From NCBI RefSeq assembly GCF_011074885.1, contig NC_054689.1, positions 2,232,001 to 2,296,000 on the forward strand: a DNA stretch of 64,000 bases, read 5' to 3'. Positions 36,707 through 46,962 of this stretch are shown piece after piece; position 1 is the stretch's first letter; every line of letters starts with the position of its first letter. Origin of the DNA: Brettanomyces bruxellensis. Taxonomy: Eukaryota; Ascomycota; Pichiomycetes; Pichiales; Pichiaceae. The notes under the pieces are model-generated. The model had not been told where the DNA came from, made no database searches, and saw only the letters and a program-made list of their open reading frames with translations. A program made the position numbers and the translations under genes.

Positions 36707-38851
36707 TTAATCGGAATTTCCTCCAATTGTTTCCTTGAACATTGTTAAAAGCCGATCAGATTCCTCCATCATGGAAATAATTCCATTATAAACTTCCTCC
36801 TGTTTAATGTCGTTGTACATCACCGCATTGCTGAACATAAGTTGTAGCAAAAACTCTAGGTCTTCAAACGAGGTCACAGCTCCAGTCCTAATATCTTTCG
36901 TAAGAGTTCGCAAATCAACCGGCTTCTTGATTAATTCGTAGTAATTGGGCTCCTCTTGGGCGTTGACCGGATGAAGAAACATAGATGCAAATCTGTTTGA
37001 TGATATTTGAGAAAGAAACTGTACTGAAAGAGCTTGAAATTTCTTTCGTTCCCTTTGCACTGCTGCATCTCTCGATGCTGACCTAGAATGTTTCTTTGTA
37101 TGCATCTTCGGTTCATTCTCTTCTTTGGTTTCTTTTTTGATTTCACCTGGACTGCTATCATTATCTACCGTTTCAGACTTTTCAGACACATCAGACTTTT
37201 TGGGCCCTTCCGATTTTTGTTCGGGCTTTACTGATTTAGTTGTTGCCCTAGGGACATCTTCTTGTGTAATATTCTTTTCGCCTGGTGTACTTTCAGAACT
37301 TTCTTCAACAATGTCAGTTCTACTTTCTGTATTTGCTGCAGGATTTGTCTTATTTTGCTCAATTTCCTCATCCGGCTTATCATTGCCAATCTTATTCAGA
37401 ACCAGATTTTCTGCTACATGCAACTCGGAAACATTTCCCTGCTTTTGTAGTGTAAGATCAGCCGGTGGCAATGAAGCATCAACCATCTCTTCATCATCAG
37501 ATGATGATGGTGTGTTTTTCATATCAACATCGTCTTTGCTGGATTCGATCTCTTTTTTAGGGCTTTCATTGTCCGCAATACCAACTTTCTTTATGGGCTC
37601 TTTCTTGTTATTTCTCTCCTCCAAATTTTTCTTTTGCTTATGTTCCTCTTCTTGAACGACAGCCCTAAGATCAGAATCCGCCTTTTGGTCCTTCTTTTCA
37701 GATGAGGAAATTGTATTGGAAGAAACGTCTTTGTTTTCTGATTTCACTGAAGAAAGGAAATTTTTCTTTGAAATACTTTTATTGGCAGATAATGTTACAT
37801 CAGCATCATCATGCTTGGCATCGGATGCTTCTTCCTCGTTTTCACACGATACTTGCTTGTCAACAGATGTTGTAACTGTAGCAGACTCAGTGATTTTTTT
37901 CAAATTACCTGTGTCGTTAAGAAGGGCAGAATCTTTAAGAATAGTAGAATCGCTATCAACCGTACTTAGAGTCCCAGAAGCTTTATCATTGATTGAATCA
38001 TTCGTCTCTGAATTAATTTTATCATGCTTAGCACCAGAGAGTGGTTTGTTGAATGATACTTTTATTTCAGATGTGTTTGTGTTGTTTTCAGAACTACCCT
38101 CAAGACGAGACATATTATTTTCCGTCTTTTTCTTTTCATCATTGGCTTTCTTACTTTCCACAATCGGTAAGGTATTCTTTTTCTCTATAACCATTATACC
38201 AGTACTTTGCTTTGGCTTTGGAATATCTTTATTAGTGTATTTTGCAGCATTCTGTTGTTCTTCTATTTCCTTTGAATGTCTCAAATTCCTCATAAATTCC
38301 TCCCTTAGATCTTTATCTGAAACCTCTCCTTTTTCCATTAAACTTATCTCCTTCTTTTTCCTCTTGTAATTCATCTCTAAGGCTGTGATATCTTTTAAAG
38401 TACTGCTCTTATAATTATTCAGAATCTTTATAAGTCTATTTCTAACGAACCCTATAGTAATTTTTGGAGAGAGCATGAAAACAGTTGTCTTAGGAACTTG
38501 TGATATTATTGGAACGTTTTTCCCATCCTTACTCTGTATGGCTAATGTTTCCGCTATAACTTGAACAATCTGGATTGCAGAAAGAACGCAATCTGTGGCT
38601 TTTCCCTTCTGCTTCTTCTGTCGCATGTTATTTAATGATTCTTTCATATTTAGAAAATCGAAATTTGGATTAATTAACGGGCTATTATTAATCATCTTTT
38701 GTAGTTGCATTATGTTGAAAGAAACTGATTTACGAGGTGGCTTAGATTGTTGAGCTGCCAAGTATAAGGAATAGATATGCTGAAGTGTTACAATCTTTTG
38801 CAAGATGGTAACCTTGCTGTACATCTGAACCAGCTGTTTTTGAGTGGGCAT
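36707..38851 (-). CDS. single-bromodomain protein, Brd8/Bdc1-like (possible NuA4 subunit)
   Basis: The 714-aa product has an N-terminal conserved-looking helical part (about 1-215) with basic coiled-coil character near its end (KRKKKEISLMEKGEVSDKD). A long Ser/Lys/Glu/Asp-rich, probably disordered middle (about 215-600) follows. One bromodomain lies at the C-terminus (about 605-705: LSQISSNRFASMFLHPV, YYELIKKPVDLRTLTKDI, MFSNAVMYN). The Asn of MYND-type acetyl-lysine binding is present in VMYND. A single C-terminal bromodomain after a long linker fits Brd8/Bdc1, a NuA4 histone acetyltransferase subunit, better than Bdf1, which has two. The NuA4 link is inference. Confidence 0.75.
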   Translation of the reverse strand: MPTQKQLVQMYSKVTILQKIVTLQHIYSLYLAAQQSKPPRKSVSFNIMQLQKMINNSPLINPNFDFLNMKESLNNMRQKKQKGKATDCVLSAIQIVQVIAETLAIQSKDGKNVPIISQVPKTTVFMLSPKITIGFVRNRLIKILNNYKSSTLKDITALEMNYKRKKKEISLMEKGEVSDKDLREEFMRNLRHSKEIEEQQNAAKYTNKDIPKPKQSTGIMVIEKKNTLPIVESKKANDEKKKTENNMSRLEGSSENNTNTSEIKVSFNKPLSGAKHDKINSETNDSINDKASGTLSTVDSDSTILKDSALLNDTGNLKKITESATVTTSVDKQVSCENEEEASDAKHDDADVTLSANKSISKKNFLSSVKSENKDVSSNTISSSEKKDQKADSDLRAVVQEEEHKQKKNLEERNNKKEPIKKVGIADNESPKKEIESSKDDVDMKNTPSSSDDEEMVDASLPPADLTLQKQGNVSELHVAENLVLNKIGNDKPDEEIEQNKTNPAANTESRTDIVEESSESTPGEKNITQEDVPRATTKSVKPEQKSEGPKKSDVSEKSETVDNDSSPGEIKKETKEENEPKMHTKKHSRSASRDAAVQRERKKFQALSVQFLSQISSNRFASMFLHPVNAQEEPNYYELIKKPVDLRTLTKDIRTGAVTSFEDLEFLLQLMFSNAVMYNDIKQEEVYNGIISMMEESDRLLTMFKETIGGNSD

Positions 38852-39198
38852 TTTAAATTAATTTCCGAACGGCAACACACCACACAATTATATATGCACA
38901 CAATCTTTAGATGTTCCTGATATTTTTGATCTAACACGATGAATTGTGTATGCTGATTCGAGTAAGCTTACTTTTATTTGAAGACCCACTGGTATGGTAT
39001 ATCCGACTGGGATGTTGCCAGTCGCTGGAAAATCTAAAAAAAAAAAAAAATCCAGGAAGATAAAAGCATTAAGAAGATCACCTTCCAAAATTTCAGGAGA
39101 ACAAATTAACTAAAAGCCTAAAGACAAGGTAAGGAAAGCCATAATTTCCATTTGATAATATTCTATATACAGCTTAATCAAAAAGACATCATAATATA
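38852..39198. other. divergent promoter region bromodomain gene / MMS21
   Basis: This 347-bp divergent gap has a 15-A run at 39036-39050. The 66-codon minus frame across it (39088-38888) has no similarity and is rejected. Confidence 0.5.
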
Positions 39199-40221
39199 AT
39201 GCCTAATGATGCGATAAATGTGAAAAGGGAAAATGCGGGAGATGAATCAGGCCTAGATGCAAATTCAGACGCGTCCCCACAAGATTTACGTGGAGAGTTG
39301 GATGATGATAATACAAAATCACCTGAATCCGATTCCGTCAAATTCCATTTACCAAAGCAGTTTCCACTTCAAAGATCCATTCGTACCAAACTTTCCTCTG
39401 TGGGGTTGTACGAGCTGGAAAAGTCCAAGGACTCCATAATTAATAAATACGTGGAACGCGCAAAGGAAATTGTAACGGCGTACATCGGAACCGTTCTAGA
39501 AGAAAATGCAGAAAAGCTTATGGACCATGTAATAACAAGAAAGGAGTTTGAAGAGGAGCGTCACAACATGTACAGGAAAGATCCAAACATTGAAAAGATT
39601 AGAAAGCATATGCAGAAGATTAGAGACATATCACTTAAGTCAGCTATATTTACCCAAGCTCTGGATAGCGTTAAAAGTAAAGTGATTGAGGCAAACGAGC
39701 CTGAATTCTCACCGGAAAGCCTTGACAGCTTTAGAAACTATAAGAGAATATTGCTTCCAGATCTATTAGAACAGAATTTAGAACATCTTCAAGGACAAAA
39801 TAACCAAGACGCTAGTCTGCAAAGGCAGGCCTACCAGAAATATAAAGATTTTGAGAAGTACATCTTTGTTACCATCAATCCTGAACAACCAATTCCATTT
39901 TCCGATGATGATGACGATATTTCAGGCACCGATGATGAACTTGCTGTTGAGGGTGGAAAAGTTAGTTTACTCTGCCCAATATCCCATTATTTGATTGAAA
40001 CTCCCGTGATGAGTCGGAGATGTGGACACACATACGATAAGGCATCAGTTCTCAATTACCTCAAAAATTCGGCTGAATGCCCAGTGTGCCCTAAGGCACT
40101 AAGCTATACGGATTTGGTCAAAGACCCGGTGATGTTACAGAGATTGACATGCTACAAAAGGGACAAAAAGATTTTCAAGGAGAGGAATATAAAGGAGAAG
40201 GAGATCGAGGATAAGCTATGA
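39199..40221 (+). CDS. MMS21: Mms21/Nse2-type SUMO E3 ligase
   Basis: Mms21 is the SUMO ligase of the Smc5/6 complex and is needed for DNA repair and chromosome stability. The 340-aa product has a helical N-terminal region (about 55-225), which in Nse2 docks on Smc5. An SP-RING at about 258-325 contains LLCPISHYLIETPVMSRRCG, HTYDKASVLNYL, then ECPVCPKALSYTDLVKD. The Cys/His pattern is complete. An acidic stretch (SDDDDDISGTDDE) precedes the RING. It is somewhat longer than S. cerevisiae Mms21 (267 aa). The gene-order match with URA3-TIM9 supports the assignment. It converges on TFC3 with 105 bp between stops. Confidence 0.9.
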   Translation: MPNDAINVKRENAGDESGLDANSDASPQDLRGELDDDNTKSPESDSVKFHLPKQFPLQRSIRTKLSSVGLYELEKSKDSIINKYVERAKEIVTAYIGTVLEENAEKLMDHVITRKEFEEERHNMYRKDPNIEKIRKHMQKIRDISLKSAIFTQALDSVKSKVIEANEPEFSPESLDSFRNYKRILLPDLLEQNLEHLQGQNNQDASLQRQAYQKYKDFEKYIFVTINPEQPIPFSDDDDDISGTDDELAVEGGKVSLLCPISHYLIETPVMSRRCGHTYDKASVLNYLKNSAECPVCPKALSYTDLVKDPVMLQRLTCYKRDKKIFKERNIKEKEIEDKL

Positions 40222-40326
40222 TTATATATACGCTACAAGTTTAATAAACACGAAAGAATGAAACTTAATATTGGGTGTCTGAGCAAAAAAAAAAAATGAT
40301 AAAACTAAAAAAAGGGAGAGTTCCTA

Positions 40327-43300
40327 TCATAACTCATTTTTCAATGCCAAGAACCAGCTAGGCTGAATCCAATAACCACCGTAGGCACCCTTCCGAGCAA
40401 CTCTTCTCTCCACAAGCCAATCAAGTAGTATCCGTACCTCAAACTTTTCAAGGAAAGGAGCCATTCTTTGGCATAAGGCGAGCAAACGAACACCTGGTCG
40501 GAATACAATACACCATATTAATGCACAAACCGACCTCGTCCAAAGAACGCCGTTAAACTTTCCATCTAGATTGATCCACAAACGTGAACAAGGCGGTCCT
40601 ACTGGCACGGAAACTTTTTGGAGTGTGTGAACTGTGAATGGAACCAAGTCAGAAATAATAAAGTCGCTTTCCAATTTCCTTCTATCCTGCGACTTGGTTG
40701 AATAAGACTTCAATGAAGGAGGGGCCTGATCAACACGCGTTAGTCGAACCATGTTGTAAGCAAACAAGTTGTATAAAGCCGCAAAGCATCCGTTGTTCGA
40801 TGTTTTAGAAAGCACTATTCCCTTCTTTAGTCCAACAATTTGCTCTAAGGTATCATAGAGATTAGCGGCATTCTTGAAGAAGGCATCATCCATCTTGCAG
40901 TCTGCGATTGATAGCAACTTATCCGTGAGGGTGAACTTAATCTTTGAGTCTTCACCCAAAAACGCAATTGCCTTTTCATCCTCTAGCTCACTCAACGCTT
41001 TGGAGTACATTACACTTGAGCTATCTGGGAACAATTTCCGAGCCTTATCGGACGAAAAGTCGTTTGCTCCGGTCGCAAAAAGAGCCTTCAGTTTTGATTT
41101 TGCCTTCTCTAGTTCCGAAGGAACAATTGCACCCTCGATTTGCCGTTCTTCATCAGTTGAATCAATTGGATACGTGAAAGACGCATTTGCATAAGTTACC
41201 TCCTTATCGATGATGGATAGTGCATCCTTGAAAAGTTCATCGGACCGTGATAGATGGAAAAGCTTGAAACTAGTGTTCTTCAAATTCAAGTCATAATCAC
41301 AGTACAACACGAAATTTGTGCGATTGGCGACGAAATCTGGGTCCTCTTCCTGCCAGATATCTATCAGCTTCTTAAGATCATAATCCAACAAGTCATTTTC
41401 CTTAATTTTTCCAGCTCCAACTGCAGAAAGCAGTGCATTTTCCCAGTTTCTTCGTGCTTGCTGAAGTCCTCTAAAGCCCATCATTCGTTTATGTCTGGGC
41501 CATTGTCTTCTTAACATTTCGGCAGTGTATCTTCCCCCAAACAATGCTGCAACTCTTGGCCACTCAATATTTTGCCCAGTTGACAACGATTGTGAAATGA
41601 TAACACCTCGGATATACAGCATAATATACTTTCTGTCAAGCTTCACGCTAGTCCGTTTCTTCTTCATTCCAGGATGAGTGGCCGAACTCACATGCTTATT
41701 TCTTACACTTAGTTTCTTTCTCTTCTTATTTCTCATTAGAGGCTTTAGAAGATCGTGTTCACTTGGCTCAGCTTCCAAAGCACTGCTTTTTCTTTTAAGC
41801 CTTTTCTCACCATGCTCAAAAAGATACCGGCTCTTAAGAATTCCAATTCTACTTTTCCGTAGTCTCTTTTCCTTGTCAACTTTCTTGCTCTTTCGCAACT
41901 TCAAGGTCAAGTTAGGCTTCTTGAAAAACTTCACCTTCTGAAAATCTATCTTTTCACCCTTGATATGATGTCTTGCTTTCAAAATTGGAAGATTCTGATA
42001 ATGTCGGAATACCTTTTCTACCTTTGCTTCTGTCATCCTCTCATCAACTGTAAAAAGTATGGTAAGAACTTTCTTCCCTGGAGCTCCTTTCTTCACAATT
42101 TTGACCTTGCCATTTGACTCCAAGTAAATGGCATCTTTGATTACTGTACGACGATCTATAAGATAGTCAACACTCATTGCCTTTGAGATCTTTTTACAAA
42201 GATCGCCATTAAAAATTTGATAACCTTTCGAGTTCACAAGTTCCGATAGTACCTTTCTTCTTGCCCTTGGCCCTTTATCAACAAATATCGGTATTCTCTT
42301 CTTATTCTCACTGTTACCATCCTCTTTATTCTTTTCTGTCCTTTCTGCACTTTCGGATGATTCCACCGGATTGTCGGTATACACATTCTGCACAAGTGTC
42401 GCAACACTAGGAGGTAATTCATTCGAAACTTCGGAACCTGATGTTGCAAGTTGTGCAATACGTCGTTCGGTACTACTGGTGGCATCCTCCTCTCCGACAA
42501 CAGGTTGCAATAATGCATTGTCAATGGCCATTTGCTCAAAGTTTGTATCTTTTTTCACCACACGCACACCAGATTTTCGAATACTTAGTACCAATTTGTC
42601 GTCACCAGATTTAAACTCATCCACTTTCCTTACAGGAGACGCATGCTTTCGCAGAAGCTTGCCTCTGTATGAACTCCAAAAGAACAAAGGATGTGCACTA
42701 TCTGGGTCAAAAAGACGACACCGTCGCTTATGCTGACTTTTGACTTCGTCTGCAGAAATCTCCACTAAAGATTTTGTAAATATACCATCCAGTTTGGGTG
42801 GTGTGTCGGAAATGTAATCACTCATGTTCAAACAATCCAACTGCACAAAATCTCTAAGAACATACATACGGAAGAACCGCTGCTTTGATTCATAGCACAA
42901 TTGCCTGATAATTTGATGGCTTTCTCCCTTTATGGGACTCTCAACAGTACATCCATTTAGTGCACTGGCAAAAACCCGAGTACGGTATTTGCCGTTGATC
43001 TTAACTTCAATATCGGTGGCACTTATGCCCCTTTCTGATTTGACAAGGTCATATATTTGATTTGGAAGCGGGAAGATCTTGTTGTAAAGCACACCTTCAT
43101 TAGAGATCGAAGCACTTTCTTGCTTTGTGTCAGAGTCGGTTGGAACAGGCTTCTCTCCCTTTTGAGGAGAAAGAGAATTAAATTGAGCCTTTATTTCCTT
43201 CTGTGTAAAATCAGGTGGTAACTTCTTTAACAGCTTAGCTCCCACAAAAGTTTTTTGGGTCTCTTCATGAACCACTACAATCTCTTCCAAGAATCCTTTG

Positions 43301-44076
43301 GAGCCTAAAGATCTAATAATAGAGTGAAATCGTCTTCTATCATAACGATTATTATCTGCCCCAACTTGCTTCATCAAGTCCGATATCACCCGAACCCCGT
43401 TTGGTGCCTTACCTAGCTCAATCATCACATTTTGCATCATATCATATTTCTCAAATCTCACAGGTATATTTTCAAAGTTGTCTCTGAATCGGAAATGGAC
43501 CATAACATAAGTTCTCACGCCAGAAGCAATTGTTGGTGTTTTTTGAATGTACTTGTGATCCTCGAGTACGTTCAATCTTGATGTGAGACTTCTTTTGTCC
43601 TGGCCAGATTCCTTTATAAGATCAACCGATGTAATTCCGTGACCTCTGGATTTTGCAATATGCATAAGGAGTTCGTATGGCATCTGTCCCAAAGAATTGT
43701 TTTTTAGTGGTACACCGGTCAAATATATTGACTGCTTATTCTCATCAGCTTTGAATCGTATTTTGCCTTCCTCATATTGGTTGCATAGATCTTGATAGGT
43801 TATAAAGGTATCTTTTGAAACAAGTTTTAAAGGTAAACGATGTGAGTTTTTTGGCTTCTTCTTTCCATCGTCAATCACAAAAACTTTGAAATATTTATCT
43901 CCCATAAGCCATGTCCATATCAGTGTCTTATAAAAATCATCCAATGGCTTTATCTTATCCTCGCATAAAGTCCATATCTGAGCAAGTTCAACTCCATTAA
44001 AACCACAAACGCAGAGGCTTTCCAAGATGAAGTTGACAATTTCGTCAGGTGAAAGACACTTAGGCATTGCTGTCAT
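40327..44076 (-). CDS. TFC3: Tfc3, TFIIIC largest (B-box binding) subunit
   Basis: Tfc3 (tau138) is the TFIIIC subunit that contacts the B box of tRNA genes and starts RNA polymerase III complex assembly in the nucleus. The 1249-aa product has an N-terminal winged-helix segment (SPDEIVNFILESLCVCGFNG VELAQIW), further winged-helix blocks (LLMHIAKSRGHGITSVDLIK at about 130-150), a basic linker at about 720-810 (many Lys/Arg) and a C-terminal region ending GGYWIQPSWFLALKNEL. Length fits S. cerevisiae Tfc3 (1160 aa). Identification is from overall resemblance rather than one diagnostic motif. The ATG at 44076 is the first in frame; M4 is an alternative. Confidence 0.85.
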   Translation of the reverse strand: MTAMPKCLSPDEIVNFILESLCVCGFNGVELAQIWTLCEDKIKPLDDFYKTLIWTWLMGDKYFKVFVIDDGKKKPKNSHRLPLKLVSKDTFITYQDLCNQYEEGKIRFKADENKQSIYLTGVPLKNNSLGQMPYELLMHIAKSRGHGITSVDLIKESGQDKRSLTSRLNVLEDHKYIQKTPTIASGVRTYVMVHFRFRDNFENIPVRFEKYDMMQNVMIELGKAPNGVRVISDLMKQVGADNNRYDRRRFHSIIRSLGSKGFLEEIVVVHEETQKTFVGAKLLKKLPPDFTQKEIKAQFNSLSPQKGEKPVPTDSDTKQESASISNEGVLYNKIFPLPNQIYDLVKSERGISATDIEVKINGKYRTRVFASALNGCTVESPIKGESHQIIRQLCYESKQRFFRMYVLRDFVQLDCLNMSDYISDTPPKLDGIFTKSLVEISADEVKSQHKRRCRLFDPDSAHPLFFWSSYRGKLLRKHASPVRKVDEFKSGDDKLVLSIRKSGVRVVKKDTNFEQMAIDNALLQPVVGEEDATSSTERRIAQLATSGSEVSNELPPSVATLVQNVYTDNPVESSESAERTEKNKEDGNSENKKRIPIFVDKGPRARRKVLSELVNSKGYQIFNGDLCKKISKAMSVDYLIDRRTVIKDAIYLESNGKVKIVKKGAPGKKVLTILFTVDERMTEAKVEKVFRHYQNLPILKARHHIKGEKIDFQKVKFFKKPNLTLKLRKSKKVDKEKRLRKSRIGILKSRYLFEHGEKRLKRKSSALEAEPSEHDLLKPLMRNKKRKKLSVRNKHVSSATHPGMKKKRTSVKLDRKYIMLYIRGVIISQSLSTGQNIEWPRVAALFGGRYTAEMLRRQWPRHKRMMGFRGLQQARRNWENALLSAVGAGKIKENDLLDYDLKKLIDIWQEEDPDFVANRTNFVLYCDYDLNLKNTSFKLFHLSRSDELFKDALSIIDKEVTYANASFTYPIDSTDEERQIEGAIVPSELEKAKSKLKALFATGANDFSSDKARKLFPDSSSVMYSKALSELEDEKAIAFLGEDSKIKFTLTDKLLSIADCKMDDAFFKNAANLYDTLEQIVGLKKGIVLSKTSNNGCFAALYNLFAYNMVRLTRVDQAPPSLKSYSTKSQDRRKLESDFIISDLVPFTVHTLQKVSVPVGPPCSRLWINLDGKFNGVLWTRSVCALIWCIVFRPGVRLLALCQRMAPFLEKFEVRILLDWLVERRVARKGAYGGYWIQPSWFLALKNEL

Positions 44077-44391
44077 GTAAAGTCCACAACTAGCTTTCGT
44101 GGGTTTTATTTGCTTTTAATGAGTGGTGACTGATTTTTTGTCAAAGGGAAGATCAATCACACAGTCCATTAAAAATGCTCATCGCTACCTCCTCTGGTTA
44201 TTTACTCTGTATCTTTTTTTCTTACACTTAATTTTTTTTTTTGAATGGGACGCGCGAAAATCAAAATACACCCACCTACATAAACATTTTCACGTGTTCC
44301 TCCAGCAAAACGATTGCTTTAAATCGAATGGGTACTAAATGATTGGAAATGAGGGGATACCATGCGTATTATTCATATAAAATCAATCTAT
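44077..44391. other. intergenic region PAP2 3' end - TFC3 promoter
   Basis: This 315-bp gap carries the TFC3 promoter and the PAP2 3' end, with a T run at 44229-44241. The 71-codon plus frame here (44123-44338) is Phe/Leu-rich and has no similarity. A CACGTG hexamer lies at 44291-44296. Confidence 0.5.
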
Positions 44392-46536
44392 TTATGAAGG
44401 TAAATAGTTATCATTCCTGTGTATAGTCACAAATGCCTCCTTTTTGCAGCCAATACTCGCGTTTCTTGTCTTATTCACGGTATGCTTTGTAATACTTGGA
44501 GTTGGTTGGTACCCACTATCATCACTTGAATCCTCAAAGTCCTGCTCAATTTCTTTCTTGCTAATATTATTATTAGTGACTTCTCTAACTGCAGAAGCAT
44601 GCTGTTCGTCATCTTGCTCTTCAGAGCTGTGAATTCCCATAAGAAGTTCTGATTTTTGTATCTTGTCCTTCTGCTTTTCCTTTATCGAGGATTGCGATTT
44701 CTCATATATTTCATATAACCTTTTTTGTTCAGCATCCCTGTCAGATTCAGATGATGATATATCAGACTCGTCGTCATCGCTTGAACTATCTATAAACTCG
44801 TACTTCGACTTGGGCTTGTAATCAGTATCAGACCCAACACTTGTAGTCTCTGACTGAGAACCACTTGATAAAAGATCTTCCCGGCTTGCCTCCCCACTTG
44901 CGATTTGGAATGCATAGTTTTTAACTGCACCCCTTGCATCCACAAAATCTCTTGCCTTTCCCTTAAATTTAATAACATCTCCCAATATGGATTCGCCCAA
45001 CCTCTGCTTGTATGTTGCATTATTCATTTCATAGCACTTGTTAACAAGCATTTCATATGCACCCCCAAATGATCTTTTAATATCTCTAAGATTGAATGTC
45101 CCGCGAGATATATTGTTTGTTGGATCTTGAGGGTCCTGAATAGCAAGGAAGAACGGATTTCGATTTAACAGGTTTTGATTGGACGTTTTCGGAATATATA
45201 TCGGTTGCGTTTTGTTTTTAAATGCAATCGCAACATTGTCGTATCCAAAGTTGAATCCGTAAAGCTCGAAAAATTCAATTAATAGAACACCTAGATTATC
45301 CATAGGATCGATTGAACCGGTAACAATCCTTGGATGGAGTCTTAAAAATGAGTACACCAGACATATTATCGAGAATCCACCCAATCCACCAGTGTGAACT
45401 TCATTCAACCTTCTTACCGATAGAAATTGCTTTACTATCATGACAAGTTCTCGTAAACCGGGGGTGCTTTTAATCCATGATATTATAATTTGTGCAGCAG
45501 TTAGCCCATTATCCCTCTCAAATGATATGTCAATATGGTATCCTGTCTCAGGGTCAACAAATTTAATAATTGGCACTTTTGCTTTGGCAATCGTCTCGAT
45601 TCGCTTTCCAAGCTTGTGAACTCTTAGATATGTTGAAAGTTTATAGAGACTTGCCCTGTTATCATACTTGTGACCTTTGGAAATAACAACTGTATCAATG
45701 TCTGAACCAGGAAGGTACAAATCTGTGGAATACGATCCAAAGCAGTGAAGTTCCGCATCTGGCCACAGACTCATAATTGCATCATTTAATCTCCGAACTA
45801 CGCTATTTCTTGCCTCGATCTCCTTCTCAGAAGGTGAAATGTATTTGACAAAATCCTTAATCTCCATTGTAAGCCAATCTGAAACCTCCAGCTGTTTTGT
45901 GTGTTTGTTGCTCTTCAGCCAAGGATATTTTGGATTAACTGCTTTAATTGGAGAGTTGTTAATTCCTGAAACATTGATTCCTCTTTCAGATTCCTCGATA
46001 TTTTCATTGTTCTTCTGCTCTTTAGCACCCTCTTCATCATCGGACGAAAAATCAAATGCAATAAAATCGGTATTTTCTTGCAATTGGTCATGCTGTTTCT
46101 CGTCTGATTTTTCGGAACCACTGCTGTTAGAAGAATCAGAATCAATCATTACAATTTCATCGTTCTTTCCCTGTGCAGGTTCAGAGTGGTTTTGAGCATC
46201 ATCATCTGCTACCATATTAATTACCTCATCGCCATCATCATCTTCAATTATCACTGCTTTCTGCTGTTTTGGATCGCTATTAGAAATGTTGTTATCTGTT
46301 TCATCATCCACTAACTCTAATGCATTGAAAGAGTTCTTCCTTACCAGACTGTTATTCTGTTCATGGCTATTATTTTTATCTGCCCCAGTACTCCTGGCAA
46401 TTTCTTCAAGTTCCTTGCGTTTCTCCCGTCTTGTTCTTCGATGCTTATGCTTATCAGCTTTGGACTTTTTCGGTAAATTTGGATATGCCGCACTATATGT
46501 TCTTTTCACTGCAGTAGTTGATCCTCCTTTTTTCAT
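44392..46536 (-). CDS. PAP2: Pap2/Trf4 non-canonical poly(A) polymerase (TRAMP)
   Basis: Pap2/Trf4 is the polymerase of the nuclear TRAMP complex; it adds short A tails to aberrant RNAs for exosome decay. The product is 714 aa from the ATG at 46536; a TTG three codons upstream is not used as a start. Acidic low-complexity N- and C-terminal regions flank a nucleotidyltransferase core. The core starts with DWLTMEIKDFVKYISPSEKE, has the catalytic block CFGSYSTDLYLPGSDIDTVV (Asp pair near residue 278) and the third Asp in HIDISFE. The central PAP-associated domain contains NLGVLLIEFFELYGFNFGYD. Longer than S. cerevisiae Trf4 (584 aa), mainly in the tails. Confidence 0.94.
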   Translation of the reverse strand: MKKGGSTTAVKRTYSAAYPNLPKKSKADKHKHRRTRREKRKELEEIARSTGADKNNSHEQNNSLVRKNSFNALELVDDETDNNISNSDPKQQKAVIIEDDDGDEVINMVADDDAQNHSEPAQGKNDEIVMIDSDSSNSSGSEKSDEKQHDQLQENTDFIAFDFSSDDEEGAKEQKNNENIEESERGINVSGINNSPIKAVNPKYPWLKSNKHTKQLEVSDWLTMEIKDFVKYISPSEKEIEARNSVVRRLNDAIMSLWPDAELHCFGSYSTDLYLPGSDIDTVVISKGHKYDNRASLYKLSTYLRVHKLGKRIETIAKAKVPIIKFVDPETGYHIDISFERDNGLTAAQIIISWIKSTPGLRELVMIVKQFLSVRRLNEVHTGGLGGFSIICLVYSFLRLHPRIVTGSIDPMDNLGVLLIEFFELYGFNFGYDNVAIAFKNKTQPIYIPKTSNQNLLNRNPFFLAIQDPQDPTNNISRGTFNLRDIKRSFGGAYEMLVNKCYEMNNATYKQRLGESILGDVIKFKGKARDFVDARGAVKNYAFQIASGEASREDLLSSGSQSETTSVGSDTDYKPKSKYEFIDSSSDDDESDISSSESDRDAEQKRLYEIYEKSQSSIKEKQKDKIQKSELLMGIHSSEEQDDEQHASAVREVTNNNISKKEIEQDFEDSSDDSGYQPTPSITKHTVNKTRNASIGCKKEAFVTIHRNDNYLPS

Positions 46537-46962
46537 CTCAGACAAATTTGGTATTATTATCGAAAAAAAGCCAAATGTTTCCTTGTTTATTGTGGTTCTA
46601 TAAAGTCGAGAACGATCTCATGGATTAAATGTCGTCTGGATGTGGCAAGTAATGGTTGTAGGTCTTTGTTCTTCCATACTGCATGTCTATTTACTTCCGG
46701 TGAAAATAAAATTTTCAGACTCCAACTATGTATTTTCCTTTGAATGTACGGGTGTCGTTTTATGTGACCGAGGGGCACTCACTGTCTTTATTTCCAGTAA
46801 AATGATACTTTTTTTTTTGCTCTTCATATGCTAGCTATATCAGCGTAGATTTTGCCTCCCGCCAATTCAGAAAGCTTCGATCGATTGTACATTACATATT
46901 AATATCAAAGTATATTTAGCATATATAATTTGTTGCAAACATACGGTAGCACACACTTTAAT
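46537..46962. other. divergent promoter region PAP2 / PRE8
   Basis: This 426-bp region serves PAP2 (minus) and PRE8 (plus). It contains a Rpn4-type site (46850-46859). The PRE8 frame is open back to a TTG at 46930 without an ATG before 46963. Confidence 0.55.
46850..46859 (-). promoter_or_regulatory. PACE-like proteasome element upstream of PRE8
   Basis: The minus strand reads GGAGGCAAAA, one base from the S. cerevisiae proteasome control element GGTGGCAAA bound by Rpn4, and close to GAAGGCAAAA described for Candida proteasome genes. It lies about 105 bp upstream of the PRE8 ATG, a usual distance. Confidence 0.6.

Noticed and set aside
37125..38369. Two long plus-strand frames (176 and 217 codons), Ser/Phe-rich
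   Set aside because: They are antisense shadows of the Lys/Glu/Ser-rich middle of the bromodomain gene; composition is that expected from the opposite strand.
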